Shown piece by piece: positions 8,168-16,109 of a stretch of DNA of 38,277 bases (within the stretch, counting starts at the first letter, position 1; each line of letters opens with the position of its first letter). Both the position numbers and the translations under genes were made by a program. The DNA is taken from positions 1 to 38,277 of the forward strand of contig DASRFA010000035.1 in assembly GCA_035651755.1 (NCBI GenBank), given 5' to 3'. The notes below the pieces were generated by a model, which saw nothing but the letters and a program-made list of their open reading frames with translations, was not told the DNA's origin and did no database searches. Source of the DNA: DASRFA01 sp035651755. GTDB taxonomy: Bacteria; Desulfobacterota; Binatia; UBA12015.

Positions 8168-9235
8168 CGCGCCGTCGGCCATCCGGACCGAATCGCCGTC
8201 GAAGCGCACCGTGCACGCGCTCCGGAAGCGAACGCCGTGCGCGAACACGATGCCGGCGAGCCGACACGGGCCCGCGTCCACCGTCAGCGTCCCGCCGACG
8301 ACGAGCGCGCCCGACCAGTCGACGGCGCCGTGCAGCTCGAGGTCGCCGCTCGCGACGATCGCGCCGTAGCCGGAGAGGCTCGCGAGCGTGCCGGCCGAGA
8401 GCCGCGCCGCGGCCGGAGCGGCCACGGTGCCGACGGGCATCGCGACCGTCGCCGGATCCGCGGCCGCGATCCCGGTGCCGGCCGCGTAGCTCGCGACGTC
8501 AGGCCAGAGGAGCGGCGCGCTCGCGTGCGCGCCGAGGAGCGCTCCTCCGCCGGCGGCGATCGCCTCCAGCGCCGCCGCGCGCTGCGCTTCGGTCGCCGCG
8601 GCGACCGCCACTTGCCCGGTCTCGGCGGAGGTCGCGTCGAGGACGACGCGGGCCGGGTCGCCCGCAGAGGCGACGGCCGCCCCTTCCAGCGCGACGCCGC
8701 CGGCGCCGACGGCGAGCGCGGCCGGCGCGTACGGCTCGGGGGCACGGCCGACGGTGCCGGCCATCGTCCGCTCGGCGCCGCGCACCGCCGTCGCGCGCGC
8801 GAGGAGCAGCAGGCGCTCGCCCGCCGGTCCGCCCGCAGCCGGGAGGAGGGACGGCGTGACGCCGTACCCGTAGGGCGGCCCCGGAAAGACCGTCCAGCCG
8901 CCGCCGGGGAACGGCAGGGGACCGGGCGCGCCGGCATCGAGGACGCCGCCCTGCGCCGCGACGACCGGCGCGAACGTCGTTCCGGGCGCGAGCAGCGCGA
9001 CCGCGTGCCGCACCCCGGCTTCCGCCGTGTAGCGCGCCTGCACGCGCGAGCGCGCGCGGCCCGCGCTCCAGAGCTCGCCCTGCGTGACGACGAGCGTGCC
9101 GGCCGCCGCGACCGCGAGCAGCGCGAGGACCACGATCGTGCCCACGACCGCGTACCCTGCGTTGGTCGCGGCCAACGCCCCCGGCCCGCCCGCGCCGCGA
9201 GCGCGCCGTCCGCGATCGCGCCCCGCCGGCCTCAC
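8120..9235 (-). CDS. PilX/GspK-like minor pilin protein of the second set
   Basis: 371 residues. A basic leader is followed by TNAG|YAVVGTIVVLALLAVAAAG and then GELWSAGRARSRVQARYTAEAGVRHAVALL, the post-helix pattern of PilX-type proteins. Glu5 is missing, as in pilX. The remaining 300 residues are Ala/Gly/Pro-rich and beta-helix-like (repeated short strands such as GALVVGGTLTVDAG), unlike the short PilX above. The GTG at 9235 overlaps the preceding stop (GTGA), indicating translational coupling. It ends the second minor-pilin operon. It could be a tip component replacing PilY1/PilX in an alternative complex; that is inference. Confidence 0.75.
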   Translation of the reverse strand: MRPAGRDRGRRARGAGGPGALAATNAGYAVVGTIVVLALLAVAAAGTLVVTQGELWSAGRARSRVQARYTAEAGVRHAVALLAPGTTFAPVVAAQGGVLDAGAPGPLPFPGGGWTVFPGPPYGYGVTPSLLPAAGGPAGERLLLLARATAVRGAERTMAGTVGRAPEPYAPAALAVGAGGVALEGAAVASAGDPARVVLDATSAETGQVAVAAATEAQRAAALEAIAAGGGALLGAHASAPLLWPDVASYAAGTGIAAADPATVAMPVGTVAAPAAARLSAGTLASLSGYGAIVASGDLELHGAVDWSGALVVGGTLTVDAGPCRLAGIVFAHGVRFRSACTVRFDGDSVRMADGALRLPRAAVLLALVDA

Positions 9236-9894
9236 GGCGCCCCCAGCCGGGCCCGGAGCGCTGCCGCTCCGCGGAGCCGCACCTCCGCTCCGGCGCGCGG
9301 CGGGGTCTCACGCACCGCGAGCTCGATCGTCACCCGGCGGACGCGTGCGCGCGCGGCGTCGTCGAGCGCGCCGCCGCCGCCGATCTCGACCCCCGCGGCG
9401 TCGAAATAGCGCAGGCGGAAGCCGCCGGCGCCGACCGGCGACGCGACCGCCATCGACTGCGCGCCGATCCGGCGCAGCAGACGCCCGCCCGACCCGGAGC
9501 TCCACGCGAGCGACGTGCGCTCGGACGAGGACGCGTTGATCGCGCCGTCGCCGTCGAGGTCGCTCTCGAGGTCGACGTGTGCAGCATCGGCGGTCCGGAG
9601 CGGCGCGACGCCGATCCGCCGCGCGTCGGCGCCGGCGAGCGCGACGTCGCGGGTCGCGACCTCCAGGGTCCACGCGGCCGCGGAGAGCGCCGCGACCGAG
9701 GACTGCACCTCGCGCGCGAAGCGCGCGTGCGCGCGCAGGAGGACCAGGCCGGCGCCGAGCACGAGCGAAGCGAGCATCGCCGCGATCAGCGTTTCGAGCA
9801 CGGTCGTTCCGTCCGCGCGCGCGAGGAGCGCGCGACGCGCGGCGGGAACCGGTTCGCCGCTCGGACGGCGCGCCCACCGCGACGGTGGCCTCAT
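9232..9894 (-). CDS. PilW/GspJ-like minor pilin of the second set
   Basis: 220 residues. The prepilin motif RADG|TTVLETLIAAMLASLVLGAGL has Glu5 but Thr at mature position 1, which is unusual (normally Phe or Met). WTLEVATRDVALAGADARRIG after the helix corresponds to the L..DLR.AGY-type segment of PilW/GspJ, and DLDGDGAINASSSERTSLAW is a short Asp-rich loop that could bind calcium. ATG 9894 overlaps the upstream stop (ATGA). The downstream pilX-like gene starts within its stop codon. Expected to be cleaved by PilD, whose gene lies upstream in the same direction. Confidence 0.8.
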   Translation of the reverse strand: MRPPSRWARRPSGEPVPAARRALLARADGTTVLETLIAAMLASLVLGAGLVLLRAHARFAREVQSSVAALSAAAWTLEVATRDVALAGADARRIGVAPLRTADAAHVDLESDLDGDGAINASSSERTSLAWSSGSGGRLLRRIGAQSMAVASPVGAGGFRLRYFDAAGVEIGGGGALDDAARARVRRVTIELAVRETPPRAGAEVRLRGAAALRARLGAP

Positions 9895-10274
9895 GGCGCC
9901 ACCGCGACGACCGTGAGCAGGGTGACCGTCGGCTGGAGCCAGCGCGCCGTCACCTCGAGGCGCGTGACGCCCGAGACCGGTTGATCGGGCACGACGCGCC
10001 AGACGCGCGCGACCGCGAGCCCGTCGACGACCACCTCGTCGTTTCCCGACGTGCGTGGTGCGCCGGACGTCGCGAGCAGCTCCTCCATCTTGTCGGTGGC
10101 CGCGACGAGCCCCGCCGCCTCCGAGCGCGCGGCCCGGACGAGCTTCGCGATCGAGTACGCGGCTCCGCTCGCGAGAACGCCGACCGAGGCGAGGAGGCAG
10201 AGCGCGACCATGACCTCGACGAGCGAGAAACCTCGCCGTCGACCGCGACGCCGTCCGAGCGAGCTCCTAGTCAA
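9891..10274 (-). CDS. PilV/GspI-like minor pilin of the second set
   Basis: 127 residues. The leader is Arg-rich; the cleavage site RRRG|FSLVEVMVALCLLASVGVLA has Phe1 and Glu5. The helix is followed by EAAGLVAATDKMEELLA, as in GspI/PilV, and a short beta-rich domain. The only possible start upstream of the motif is TTG 10274, because a TGA lies two codons before it; this TTG overlaps the end of the preceding gene by 8 nt, so translation is likely coupled. Function by family: minor pilin of the priming or pseudopilus tip complex. Confidence 0.8.
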   Translation of the reverse strand: MTRSSLGRRRGRRRGFSLVEVMVALCLLASVGVLASGAAYSIAKLVRAARSEAAGLVAATDKMEELLATSGAPRTSGNDEVVVDGLAVARVWRVVPDQPVSGVTRLEVTARWLQPTVTLLTVVAVAP

Positions 10275-10728
10275 GGGTCACCCTCCCGCGCTGGTTGATC
10301 ACGACCGAGGTCTCCTGGCCCGCGAGCCGGAGCGCGATCGTCGCGTTTTCCGCGGTGCCGCTCTGCGTGAAACGCACGGTGCCTCCGGACGTGGCCGGCC
10401 CGAACTCCGCGCCCGCCGGCAGCTTCTCGCGGGCGGCCGAGGATCCGAGCGCCGCGACCTCGAACGCGTCGCTCGCGACGATGCGGAACTCCCACGTCCG
10501 TCCTTCCGCGAGTGCTCCCGCGCGCCCGCGCGCGAGTGCCGCCGCGACCGCGAGCGACGCCGTCCGGAGGCGGACCGAGGCGAGCGACCGCGCGAGCCCG
10601 GGGACCGTCGCGGCCGCGACGATCGCCGCAACGCCGATCCCGACGAGACACTCGAGGAGCGACCAGCCCGTCGACCCGGCCGGCCGCCGTGCCGCCGGCC
10701 GCATCCGTGACGTCCGCCCCACCGCCAT
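10267..10728 (-). CDS. FimT/GspH-like minor pilin of the second set
   Basis: 153 residues. GSTG|WSLLECLVGIGVAAIVAAATVPGL is a class III prepilin site with Glu5 and, as in the first FimT, Trp at mature position 1. The C-terminal domain (GRTWEFRIVASDAFEVAALG... TVRFTQSGTAENATIALRLAG) has the GspH/FimT strand pattern. ATG 10728 has GAGGAGG 7 nt upstream, so the start is well supported even though the frame is open further upstream. First gene of the second minor-pilin set; pilD lies 124 bp upstream in the same direction, so both may share a transcript. Confidence 0.82.
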   Translation of the reverse strand: MAVGRTSRMRPAARRPAGSTGWSLLECLVGIGVAAIVAAATVPGLARSLASVRLRTASLAVAAALARGRAGALAEGRTWEFRIVASDAFEVAALGSSAAREKLPAGAEFGPATSGGTVRFTQSGTAENATIALRLAGQETSVVINQRGRVTLD

Positions 10729-10852
10729 CGGTCGCCTCCTCGTCGCCTGCTGTTCCGCGCGAGCACACGTCGCGCGGAGGGCGCGCACGCGCGCGCCGAG
10801 CGGGACGTCGACCGTGCTAGCGCGACGCGCGCAGGGGCACAATGGCGATCGT

Positions 10853-11671
10853 TTAGCTTGTCGCGAGGCCGAGCGAGGATATGTACCAGGTGACGATACG
10901 ATCGCCCCAGAACAGCGCGACCAGCGCGCCGAGCGCGAGGAACGGACCGAACGGGATCGCGAGCTTCGAGTCGGCGCGCTGTCGCACCATGATGACGACT
11001 CCGATCGCCGAGCCGATGAACGACGCGAGCAGGAGCGTGAGGAGCACGCCCTTCCATCCCAGGAAGGCGCCGATCATCGCGAGCAGCTTCACGTCGCCTC
11101 CGCCCATGCCCTCGCGCCCGGTGAGGGCGTGATAGGACCACGCGACGAGCCAGAGGATCCCGCCTCCGACCAGGACCCCGAGGAGCGACGCCTCGACCGT
11201 GGCCCACCGGTCGGCGGACGGGGCGAGCGCCGCGACCGCGACGCCGACCGCGATCCCGGGCAGGGTGATGCGGTCGGGGAGTAGCGTGCAATCGAGGTCG
11301 ATGTAGGTGAGGGCGAGCAGGCTCGCCGCGAACCAGAGCGCGCCGAGCGCCTGCAGGGTCGGCCCGTAGTGCAGCACGACGACGACCGAGAGCATCGCCG
11401 TGAGCGCCTCGACGAAGACGTAGCGCGGCGAGATCGCCGCGCCACAGTCGCGGCAGCGGGCGCGAAGCAAGAGCCAGCTCGCGATCGGGACGTTGTCGTA
11501 CCAGCGGATCGCTCTGTCGCAGCGCGGACAATGCGACCCCGGCGACACGATGGACTCGCCGCGCGGCACGCGGTGGATCACGACGTTCAGGAAGCTGCCG
11601 AGCGCGGCTCCGAACAGCGCCGCCAGGGCCGCGAGAACGATCCCGTCCGGCGTCGAAGGCACGCCGTTCAC
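10853..11671 (-). CDS. pilD: Prepilin leader peptidase / N-methyltransferase
   Basis: 272 residues, full family length. The N-terminal methyltransferase domain carries the two zinc-type pairs CPRC (48-51) and CRDC (73-76). The peptidase part has the aspartate motifs YIDLD (124-128) with LPDRITLPG and GGGDVKLL (Asp193), the catalytic pair of this membrane aspartic protease. About eight membrane helices are apparent. It cleaves leader peptides of PilA and all the minor pilins here and N-methylates the new N-terminus. GTG 11671 is chosen because GGAGAG lies just upstream and it gives the canonical length; it follows the TMTC-like gene by 55 bp in the same operon. Confidence 0.93.
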   Translation of the reverse strand: MNGVPSTPDGIVLAALAALFGAALGSFLNVVIHRVPRGESIVSPGSHCPRCDRAIRWYDNVPIASWLLLRARCRDCGAAISPRYVFVEALTAMLSVVVVLHYGPTLQALGALWFAASLLALTYIDLDCTLLPDRITLPGIAVGVAVAALAPSADRWATVEASLLGVLVGGGILWLVAWSYHALTGREGMGGGDVKLLAMIGAFLGWKGVLLTLLLASFIGSAIGVVIMVRQRADSKLAIPFGPFLALGALVALFWGDRIVTWYISSLGLATS

Positions 11672-11726
11672 TCTTCTCTCCGTCGCGACATCGTCCGCTC
11701 CACCGCGCGTGCCGAGCGTGTCACGA

Positions 11727-13583
11727 TCAGCCCGACGCCGCCACGGCAGCGGGTGCGTGCGCGGGCGCGCCGCCGGCCGGATCGACCACGACGCGCCGCT
11801 CGATTTCCTGCGAAAGCGCCCGCAGCTCGGCATCGTCGGGGTCGATCGCCGTGAGGCGATCGCGCACGGCGATCGCCTGGGCGAGATTCCCGCGCGCGAG
11901 GCACGCGCTCAGGACCCCGCGCCACGCGTCGACGTCCTCGGGGTCCCGATTCAGCACCCGAGCGAAGAGCTTGCCGGCATCGTCGGGCCGGTTGGCGCGC
12001 AGGTGGAGGCGTCCGAGCAGCAGCAGGGCGGCCGCGTTGTCGGGTTGCTCGGCGAGGAGAGCGCGGAGGCGATCCGCCGCGCCCTCATCGTGGCCTTCCC
12101 AAGCCTCGAGAAGCGCGAGGTCGATCTTCACCTGCGGAAAGTCCGGGAAGGTGCGAAGCGCCGTCTCGAGGTGCCGTCGGGCCTCGTCGAACCGGCCTCG
12201 CCGCGACAGCAGCTCGCCGACCCCGGCCTGGACACGCGCGCTGCCCGGCACGACCGCCATTGCATACCGCCAGAGGGATTCGTTGTCCGTCCACGCTTTG
12301 TTGTACGCGGCGGTGCACAGGCCGAAGGTCACCACGATCGCCGTCGCGAGCGCGGCCTGCACCGGCGGGCTCTCGACCGCCAGGATCGCCCCCGCCACGA
12401 GCCCGCACACGCCGAGGCTCGGCAGGTATGCGAGGCGCTCCGCGAACGCGGGGCCGAACGGGCCGAGCACGTTCGCCGTCAGCGCGAAGGCCGCGAAGAA
12501 CCACAGGGCGAGGAACGCGATCCTGCGGTCGCGACGCCAGCCGAGCGCGATCGCGGCGACGAGCGCCGCCAGCCAGAATCCGCCGAAGAGAACGTCGAAC
12601 GGACCGACGTCGGGCGGCATCCCGGCGGCTCCGTACGAGTAGTCGGGGCTCAAGCGCCACGGCACGGCGACGATGCCGGCGTAGCGTCCGAGAAGGACGG
12701 CCGCGTGGAAGAGGCGCTCATGCCGCGGCAGCCCGGCGAGCGGATTGTCGATCGGCGAGCGCGGCTGCGCCGAGGGCGAGAACACACCACCGAGGGCATT
12801 GCACCGGAGCGCCAGGTAGATGGCGAAGCCGGCTGCCAGGACGGCCATCGGTACGGCGCACGAGCGCAGCCAGCCGCGCCACGCGCTCGGCGCCGTTCGT
12901 GCCGCGTCGCCGCCCGCGACGAGCCAGAGGCTCAGCGGCACGAGCAGAAGCAGGCACGCTGCGCTCTCCTTGGAGAGCAGCGCCAGGGCGAACGAGACGA
13001 GCGCGACGGCGGGCCACGTCGCCCGCGTGATCGGCTGGGCCGAGCGGACGGAGCCGTCGGGCTGGACCTCGCCTCGGTGCGCGCGCAGGAGCGCCCAGAG
13101 CGTCACGAGGCCGAAGAGGCCCGCGAGCACCTCGGTCCGGCCCGCAATGCTCGCGACCGCCTCGACGTGCACGGGATGAGCAGCGAAGAGGAGGCTCGTG
13201 AGGAGCGCCCACCGGCGACCGAGGAGCGGTGTCAAGAACGCGAGCGCGACGAGCGTGGCGGCGACGTGAAGCAGCAGGTTGCTCAGGTGGTACGCGGACG
13301 GCTGAAGTTCGGCGATCGCGTACGTCAGCGCGTAGGTCGCGCCGACCACCGGACGATACAGATCGCCCGGCCAGGTCGCGTGCAGGAAGAAGCCGCCGAC
13401 GTTGGAGAGGTGCCGGATGCGCGGGTTCTGAACCACGTGCACGACGTCGTCGTAGGCGAAGCCGCAGGTGAGCGCGGTCGCGTAGGCGGCGGCTGCGACG
13501 AACACGACCGCAAGGACGCCGATCGCGAACCAGCCCGGCCGGCGCACGGCCGCGCGATCGCCGCGTGCCGCCTCCATTGCCAT
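11727..13583 (-). CDS. TMTC-like polytopic membrane protein with C-terminal TPRs
   Basis: 618 residues. The N-terminal two-thirds is a GT-C-fold membrane domain: GFAYDDVVHVVQNPRI with Asp45/Asp46 in the first extracytoplasmic loop, YRPVVGATYALTYAI, YHLSNLLLHV, AAHPVHVEAVASIAGRTE and RLSPDYSY. These are characteristic of the TMTC/DUF1736 family (polyprenyl-phosphate-sugar-dependent O-mannosyltransferase relatives). Residues about 430-590 form four or five TPR units (LLSRRGRFDEARRHLETALR, LGRLHLRANRPDDAGKLFARV). ATG 13583 overlaps the upstream stop (TGATG). Between the PAP2-like gene and pilD, a role in glycosylating pilins or other exported proteins is plausible but inferred. Confidence 0.75.
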   Translation of the reverse strand: MAMEAARGDRAAVRRPGWFAIGVLAVVFVAAAAYATALTCGFAYDDVVHVVQNPRIRHLSNVGGFFLHATWPGDLYRPVVGATYALTYAIAELQPSAYHLSNLLLHVAATLVALAFLTPLLGRRWALLTSLLFAAHPVHVEAVASIAGRTEVLAGLFGLVTLWALLRAHRGEVQPDGSVRSAQPITRATWPAVALVSFALALLSKESAACLLLLVPLSLWLVAGGDAARTAPSAWRGWLRSCAVPMAVLAAGFAIYLALRCNALGGVFSPSAQPRSPIDNPLAGLPRHERLFHAAVLLGRYAGIVAVPWRLSPDYSYGAAGMPPDVGPFDVLFGGFWLAALVAAIALGWRRDRRIAFLALWFFAAFALTANVLGPFGPAFAERLAYLPSLGVCGLVAGAILAVESPPVQAALATAIVVTFGLCTAAYNKAWTDNESLWRYAMAVVPGSARVQAGVGELLSRRGRFDEARRHLETALRTFPDFPQVKIDLALLEAWEGHDEGAADRLRALLAEQPDNAAALLLLGRLHLRANRPDDAGKLFARVLNRDPEDVDAWRGVLSACLARGNLAQAIAVRDRLTAIDPDDAELRALSQEIERRVVVDPAGGAPAHAPAAVAASG

Positions 13584-14665
13584 CACGCGCTACGCGTCCT
13601 TTCGATCCGCCGGGCGACCCACCAGCAGCCCCAGGCGAGGGCGACGCCGAGGTATCCGTCGACGGCGTAGTGCCACCCGAGCGCCAGCGAGCCGACGAAC
13701 GTCACCGCGGTGAGGACCCACAGCGCGATCGAGAGCGCCCGCCACGGCCGCGTCGCGATCGCGAAGAGCGCGAGCACGGCGACGTGCAGGCTCGGGAGCG
13801 CTGCGACGCCGTAGTACATCTTCACCTGGTGTGCGCCCGGCATGCTGCGAAACGCCGCGTAGTCGCGGATCAGCAGCTCTTGGAGCTGCTGCGCGTACGG
13901 AGCCTGATCGAGCCATGGGAAGCGGCCCGGCCAGTAGTAGACAGGGCCGAGCGACGGCCACGCGACGTACATCGCGCTGCCCACGACCCAGAGCAGGCAG
14001 TACGCGAAGAAGAAAGGGCCGCGGAGGGGTCGCAGGCGCGCGGCGATCAGGAAGAGAAGGGGGACGATGGCCTGCGCCGGGAAGAACAGCAGGTATGCGC
14101 GGTCGAGCGCGGGCAGGAGGCCGTGGTCGCCCGCGAACTCGGTCGCGAAGGCCGACGGCTCGACCCCGAAGTGCAGGAGCGCGTCGAGGCGCCAGAGCGG
14201 CGAGTCGTAAAGCCGCTCGTTGATGGCCGGGATCCAGAGCTTCAGGTTCACGAACACCATCAACGTGACGTGGACGGCCACCGTCGCGAGGATGAACTCC
14301 CCGAGAAACCGGAACGACGTGAGCCGCGACGCGACGCCGTCGAGGCGAGCGCGCGGGCCGAGGACCGCGTTCGCAGCGAACGCGAGGGCGAGCGGAAGAT
14401 AGGTCACCACCAGAACCGCGCGCGCCTGCGCGAGCATGTAGTGGAGGAGCCAGTTCATCGGCAGCGCGAGCGCGGACCCGGTCGCGTAGCCGACCGCGAC
14501 GTACGCGGCCGTCAGCGCGAGCCAGCGTCCGGTCCACCCGTCGCGCAGATCGCACACGAGGGCGGTGACGTCGGCCTGCAGCCGCGATTCGCGCGCCGGG
14601 CGGGCGACGGCCTGCCCGCCTGCGCCGTCAAGTATGTCTCGACCGTACCAGCGCCCCGCTGCCAT
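13583..14665 (-). CDS. PAP2/Aur1-like membrane phosphatase or lipid phosphotransferase
   Basis: 360 residues, several membrane helices. The C-terminal part carries the PAP2-superfamily signature: PSLHVAVLALF (291-301) and GWHYAVDGYLG (330-340, His332 and Asp336). The layout matches the inositol-phosphotransferase Aur1/Ipt1 branch. Family enzymes remove or transfer phosphate head groups on lipids, for example undecaprenyl pyrophosphate or phosphatidylinositol derivatives. ATG 14665 has GGAGGAGGTC directly upstream; a GTG at 14689 is a weaker start. It overlaps the upstream gene by 38 bp and the downstream TMTC-like gene by one base, so these genes are co-translated. It could recycle the polyprenyl carrier for the neighbouring GT-C-like proteins. 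Confidence 0.75.
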   Translation of the reverse strand: MAAGRWYGRDILDGAGGQAVARPARESRLQADVTALVCDLRDGWTGRWLALTAAYVAVGYATGSALALPMNWLLHYMLAQARAVLVVTYLPLALAFAANAVLGPRARLDGVASRLTSFRFLGEFILATVAVHVTLMVFVNLKLWIPAINERLYDSPLWRLDALLHFGVEPSAFATEFAGDHGLLPALDRAYLLFFPAQAIVPLLFLIAARLRPLRGPFFFAYCLLWVVGSAMYVAWPSLGPVYYWPGRFPWLDQAPYAQQLQELLIRDYAAFRSMPGAHQVKMYYGVAALPSLHVAVLALFAIATRPWRALSIALWVLTAVTFVGSLALGWHYAVDGYLGVALAWGCWWVARRIERTRSA

Positions 14666-16109
14666 GACCTCCTCCCAGGATCGTTCCACCCCGCACCAGC
14701 TCGGCGACTGCAGTGCGCGTGCGATCGCGATTCAGCGCGTCGGGGATGAAAAGGACGCAGTTGGGCGCCCCACAGCCCAGCCCGTCCACCCAGTCCTCCG
14801 CGGCACAGAGCTCGCCGCGAGCGAGCTTGTCCGGCGCCCGCCACACCGCGAGCGGCAAGTAGGCGAGCGGCACGACGGCCGGCCCCGCACACGCGACGTC
14901 GTGCGCGATCGCGTCGACGGCACCGTCGGCGACCGCCGCGTACTCTTCGAACGGCACGAGCATGAACTGCGCGCGCCAGCGATGATCGTCCCAACGATCC
15001 GCGAGCAGCGCGGCCACCAGCGTCGCCGCCACCGCCGCGCCCGCGACGCGCGACCCGGGAACCGCCCGCGACAGCGCGACCACGCCGTACGCCGCCATGA
15101 GCCCGAGGACCACCGTCACGATCCAGAAGAAGCGCGTGAAGACGACCATCGGCTGCACGAGCGAGACCGCGAGGTAGCCGGCCGCGAGCAAGGCCGGGAC
15201 GGCAGCGACCGGCAAGCCGATCGTGCGCGCGCCATGCGGATGGCCGCGATCCGGTGCTCCTTCGGGTTCGCGCCGCGCGCGCCACGATGACAGAGCGCAG
15301 AGCGCGATCCCGACGGCGACCAGCGGCCAGGTGCGCGCGAAGAGCGTGCCGCCGAACCACTCGACGAACACGAGGTGGAGCGTTTCTCCGACGCCGAGCG
15401 GGCTCGCCTGCGCGACGCGGACGAAGCGCTCGTGCTGGTCGGGCAGGCGCGGGTGAACGAGCGCGTCGAGCACACCCTGCCCCGCCAACGCCGATCCGAG
15501 AGCCGCCGTCGCAGGCAGGGCGAGGAGCGGCAGCGCGGCGAACCAGGCGCGCCGGCGCGGCGCGATGCCCGGAACGAGGAGGATCGCGAGCGCGCACGGT
15601 ACGGCGACCGGCTTTCCGAGCGCCGCCACCAGGATTGCCGCCGCCGCGAATCCGATCCGTCGCTGGCGGAGCGCCAGCATCGCGGCGATGAGCGCGACGC
15701 CCATGTACAGGTCGACGCTCGAGCGTAGCGTCAAGACGCTCCGCAGTGGATCGAAGACGTAGAGCACGCCCGTCAGCAACGCGACGGCAAGTCCCAGCGA
15801 GCGAGCCGCGAGGAGGAAGAGCAGCGCGCCGCCCAGCGCCGCGACCGCCACCGTCGCGAGCATCGCCCGGTGGGGATCGCCGAGCGGCCCGAGCAGGAGG
15901 ACCGGGAGGACCTTGGGCACGGTGTAGCCGAACGGGATCCGGTCGCCGGTCGCGAGCTGGCGGTAGTAGACGAGATAGGAGAGCAGGTCGGCGTCGAGAT
16001 GGGCGGAGGGATAGCGTCCGGCGAGGAGCAGGCTCTGCACCACGACGGCGAGCGCCGTCGCCGAGGCCCCCGCGAGCTCGAGCCGGCCGTCCGCCGACGG
16101 CGCGCTCAC
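14628..16109 (-). CDS. GT-C-like polytopic membrane protein (putative glycosyltransferase)
   Basis: 493 residues with about ten hydrophobic helices and a soluble C-terminal part containing cysteines (CAAEDWVDGLGCGAPNC). The first external loop has HLDADLLSYLVYYRQ, an acidic motif where GT-C transferases place their catalytic Asp. FTRFFWIVTVVLGLM resembles the terminal membrane segments of the family. The GTG at 16109 is fixed by overlap with the upstream stop (GTGA). Together with its neighbour it looks like part of a lipid-carrier-dependent glycosylation module. Sequence similarity is too weak to name a donor or acceptor, and a non-enzymatic membrane role cannot be excluded. Confidence 0.6.
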   Translation of the reverse strand: MSAPSADGRLELAGASATALAVVVQSLLLAGRYPSAHLDADLLSYLVYYRQLATGDRIPFGYTVPKVLPVLLLGPLGDPHRAMLATVAVAALGGALLFLLAARSLGLAVALLTGVLYVFDPLRSVLTLRSSVDLYMGVALIAAMLALRQRRIGFAAAAILVAALGKPVAVPCALAILLVPGIAPRRRAWFAALPLLALPATAALGSALAGQGVLDALVHPRLPDQHERFVRVAQASPLGVGETLHLVFVEWFGGTLFARTWPLVAVGIALCALSSWRARREPEGAPDRGHPHGARTIGLPVAAVPALLAAGYLAVSLVQPMVVFTRFFWIVTVVLGLMAAYGVVALSRAVPGSRVAGAAVAATLVAALLADRWDDHRWRAQFMLVPFEEYAAVADGAVDAIAHDVACAGPAVVPLAYLPLAVWRAPDKLARGELCAAEDWVDGLGCGAPNCVLFIPDALNRDRTRTAVAELVRGGTILGGGHGSGALVRSRHT

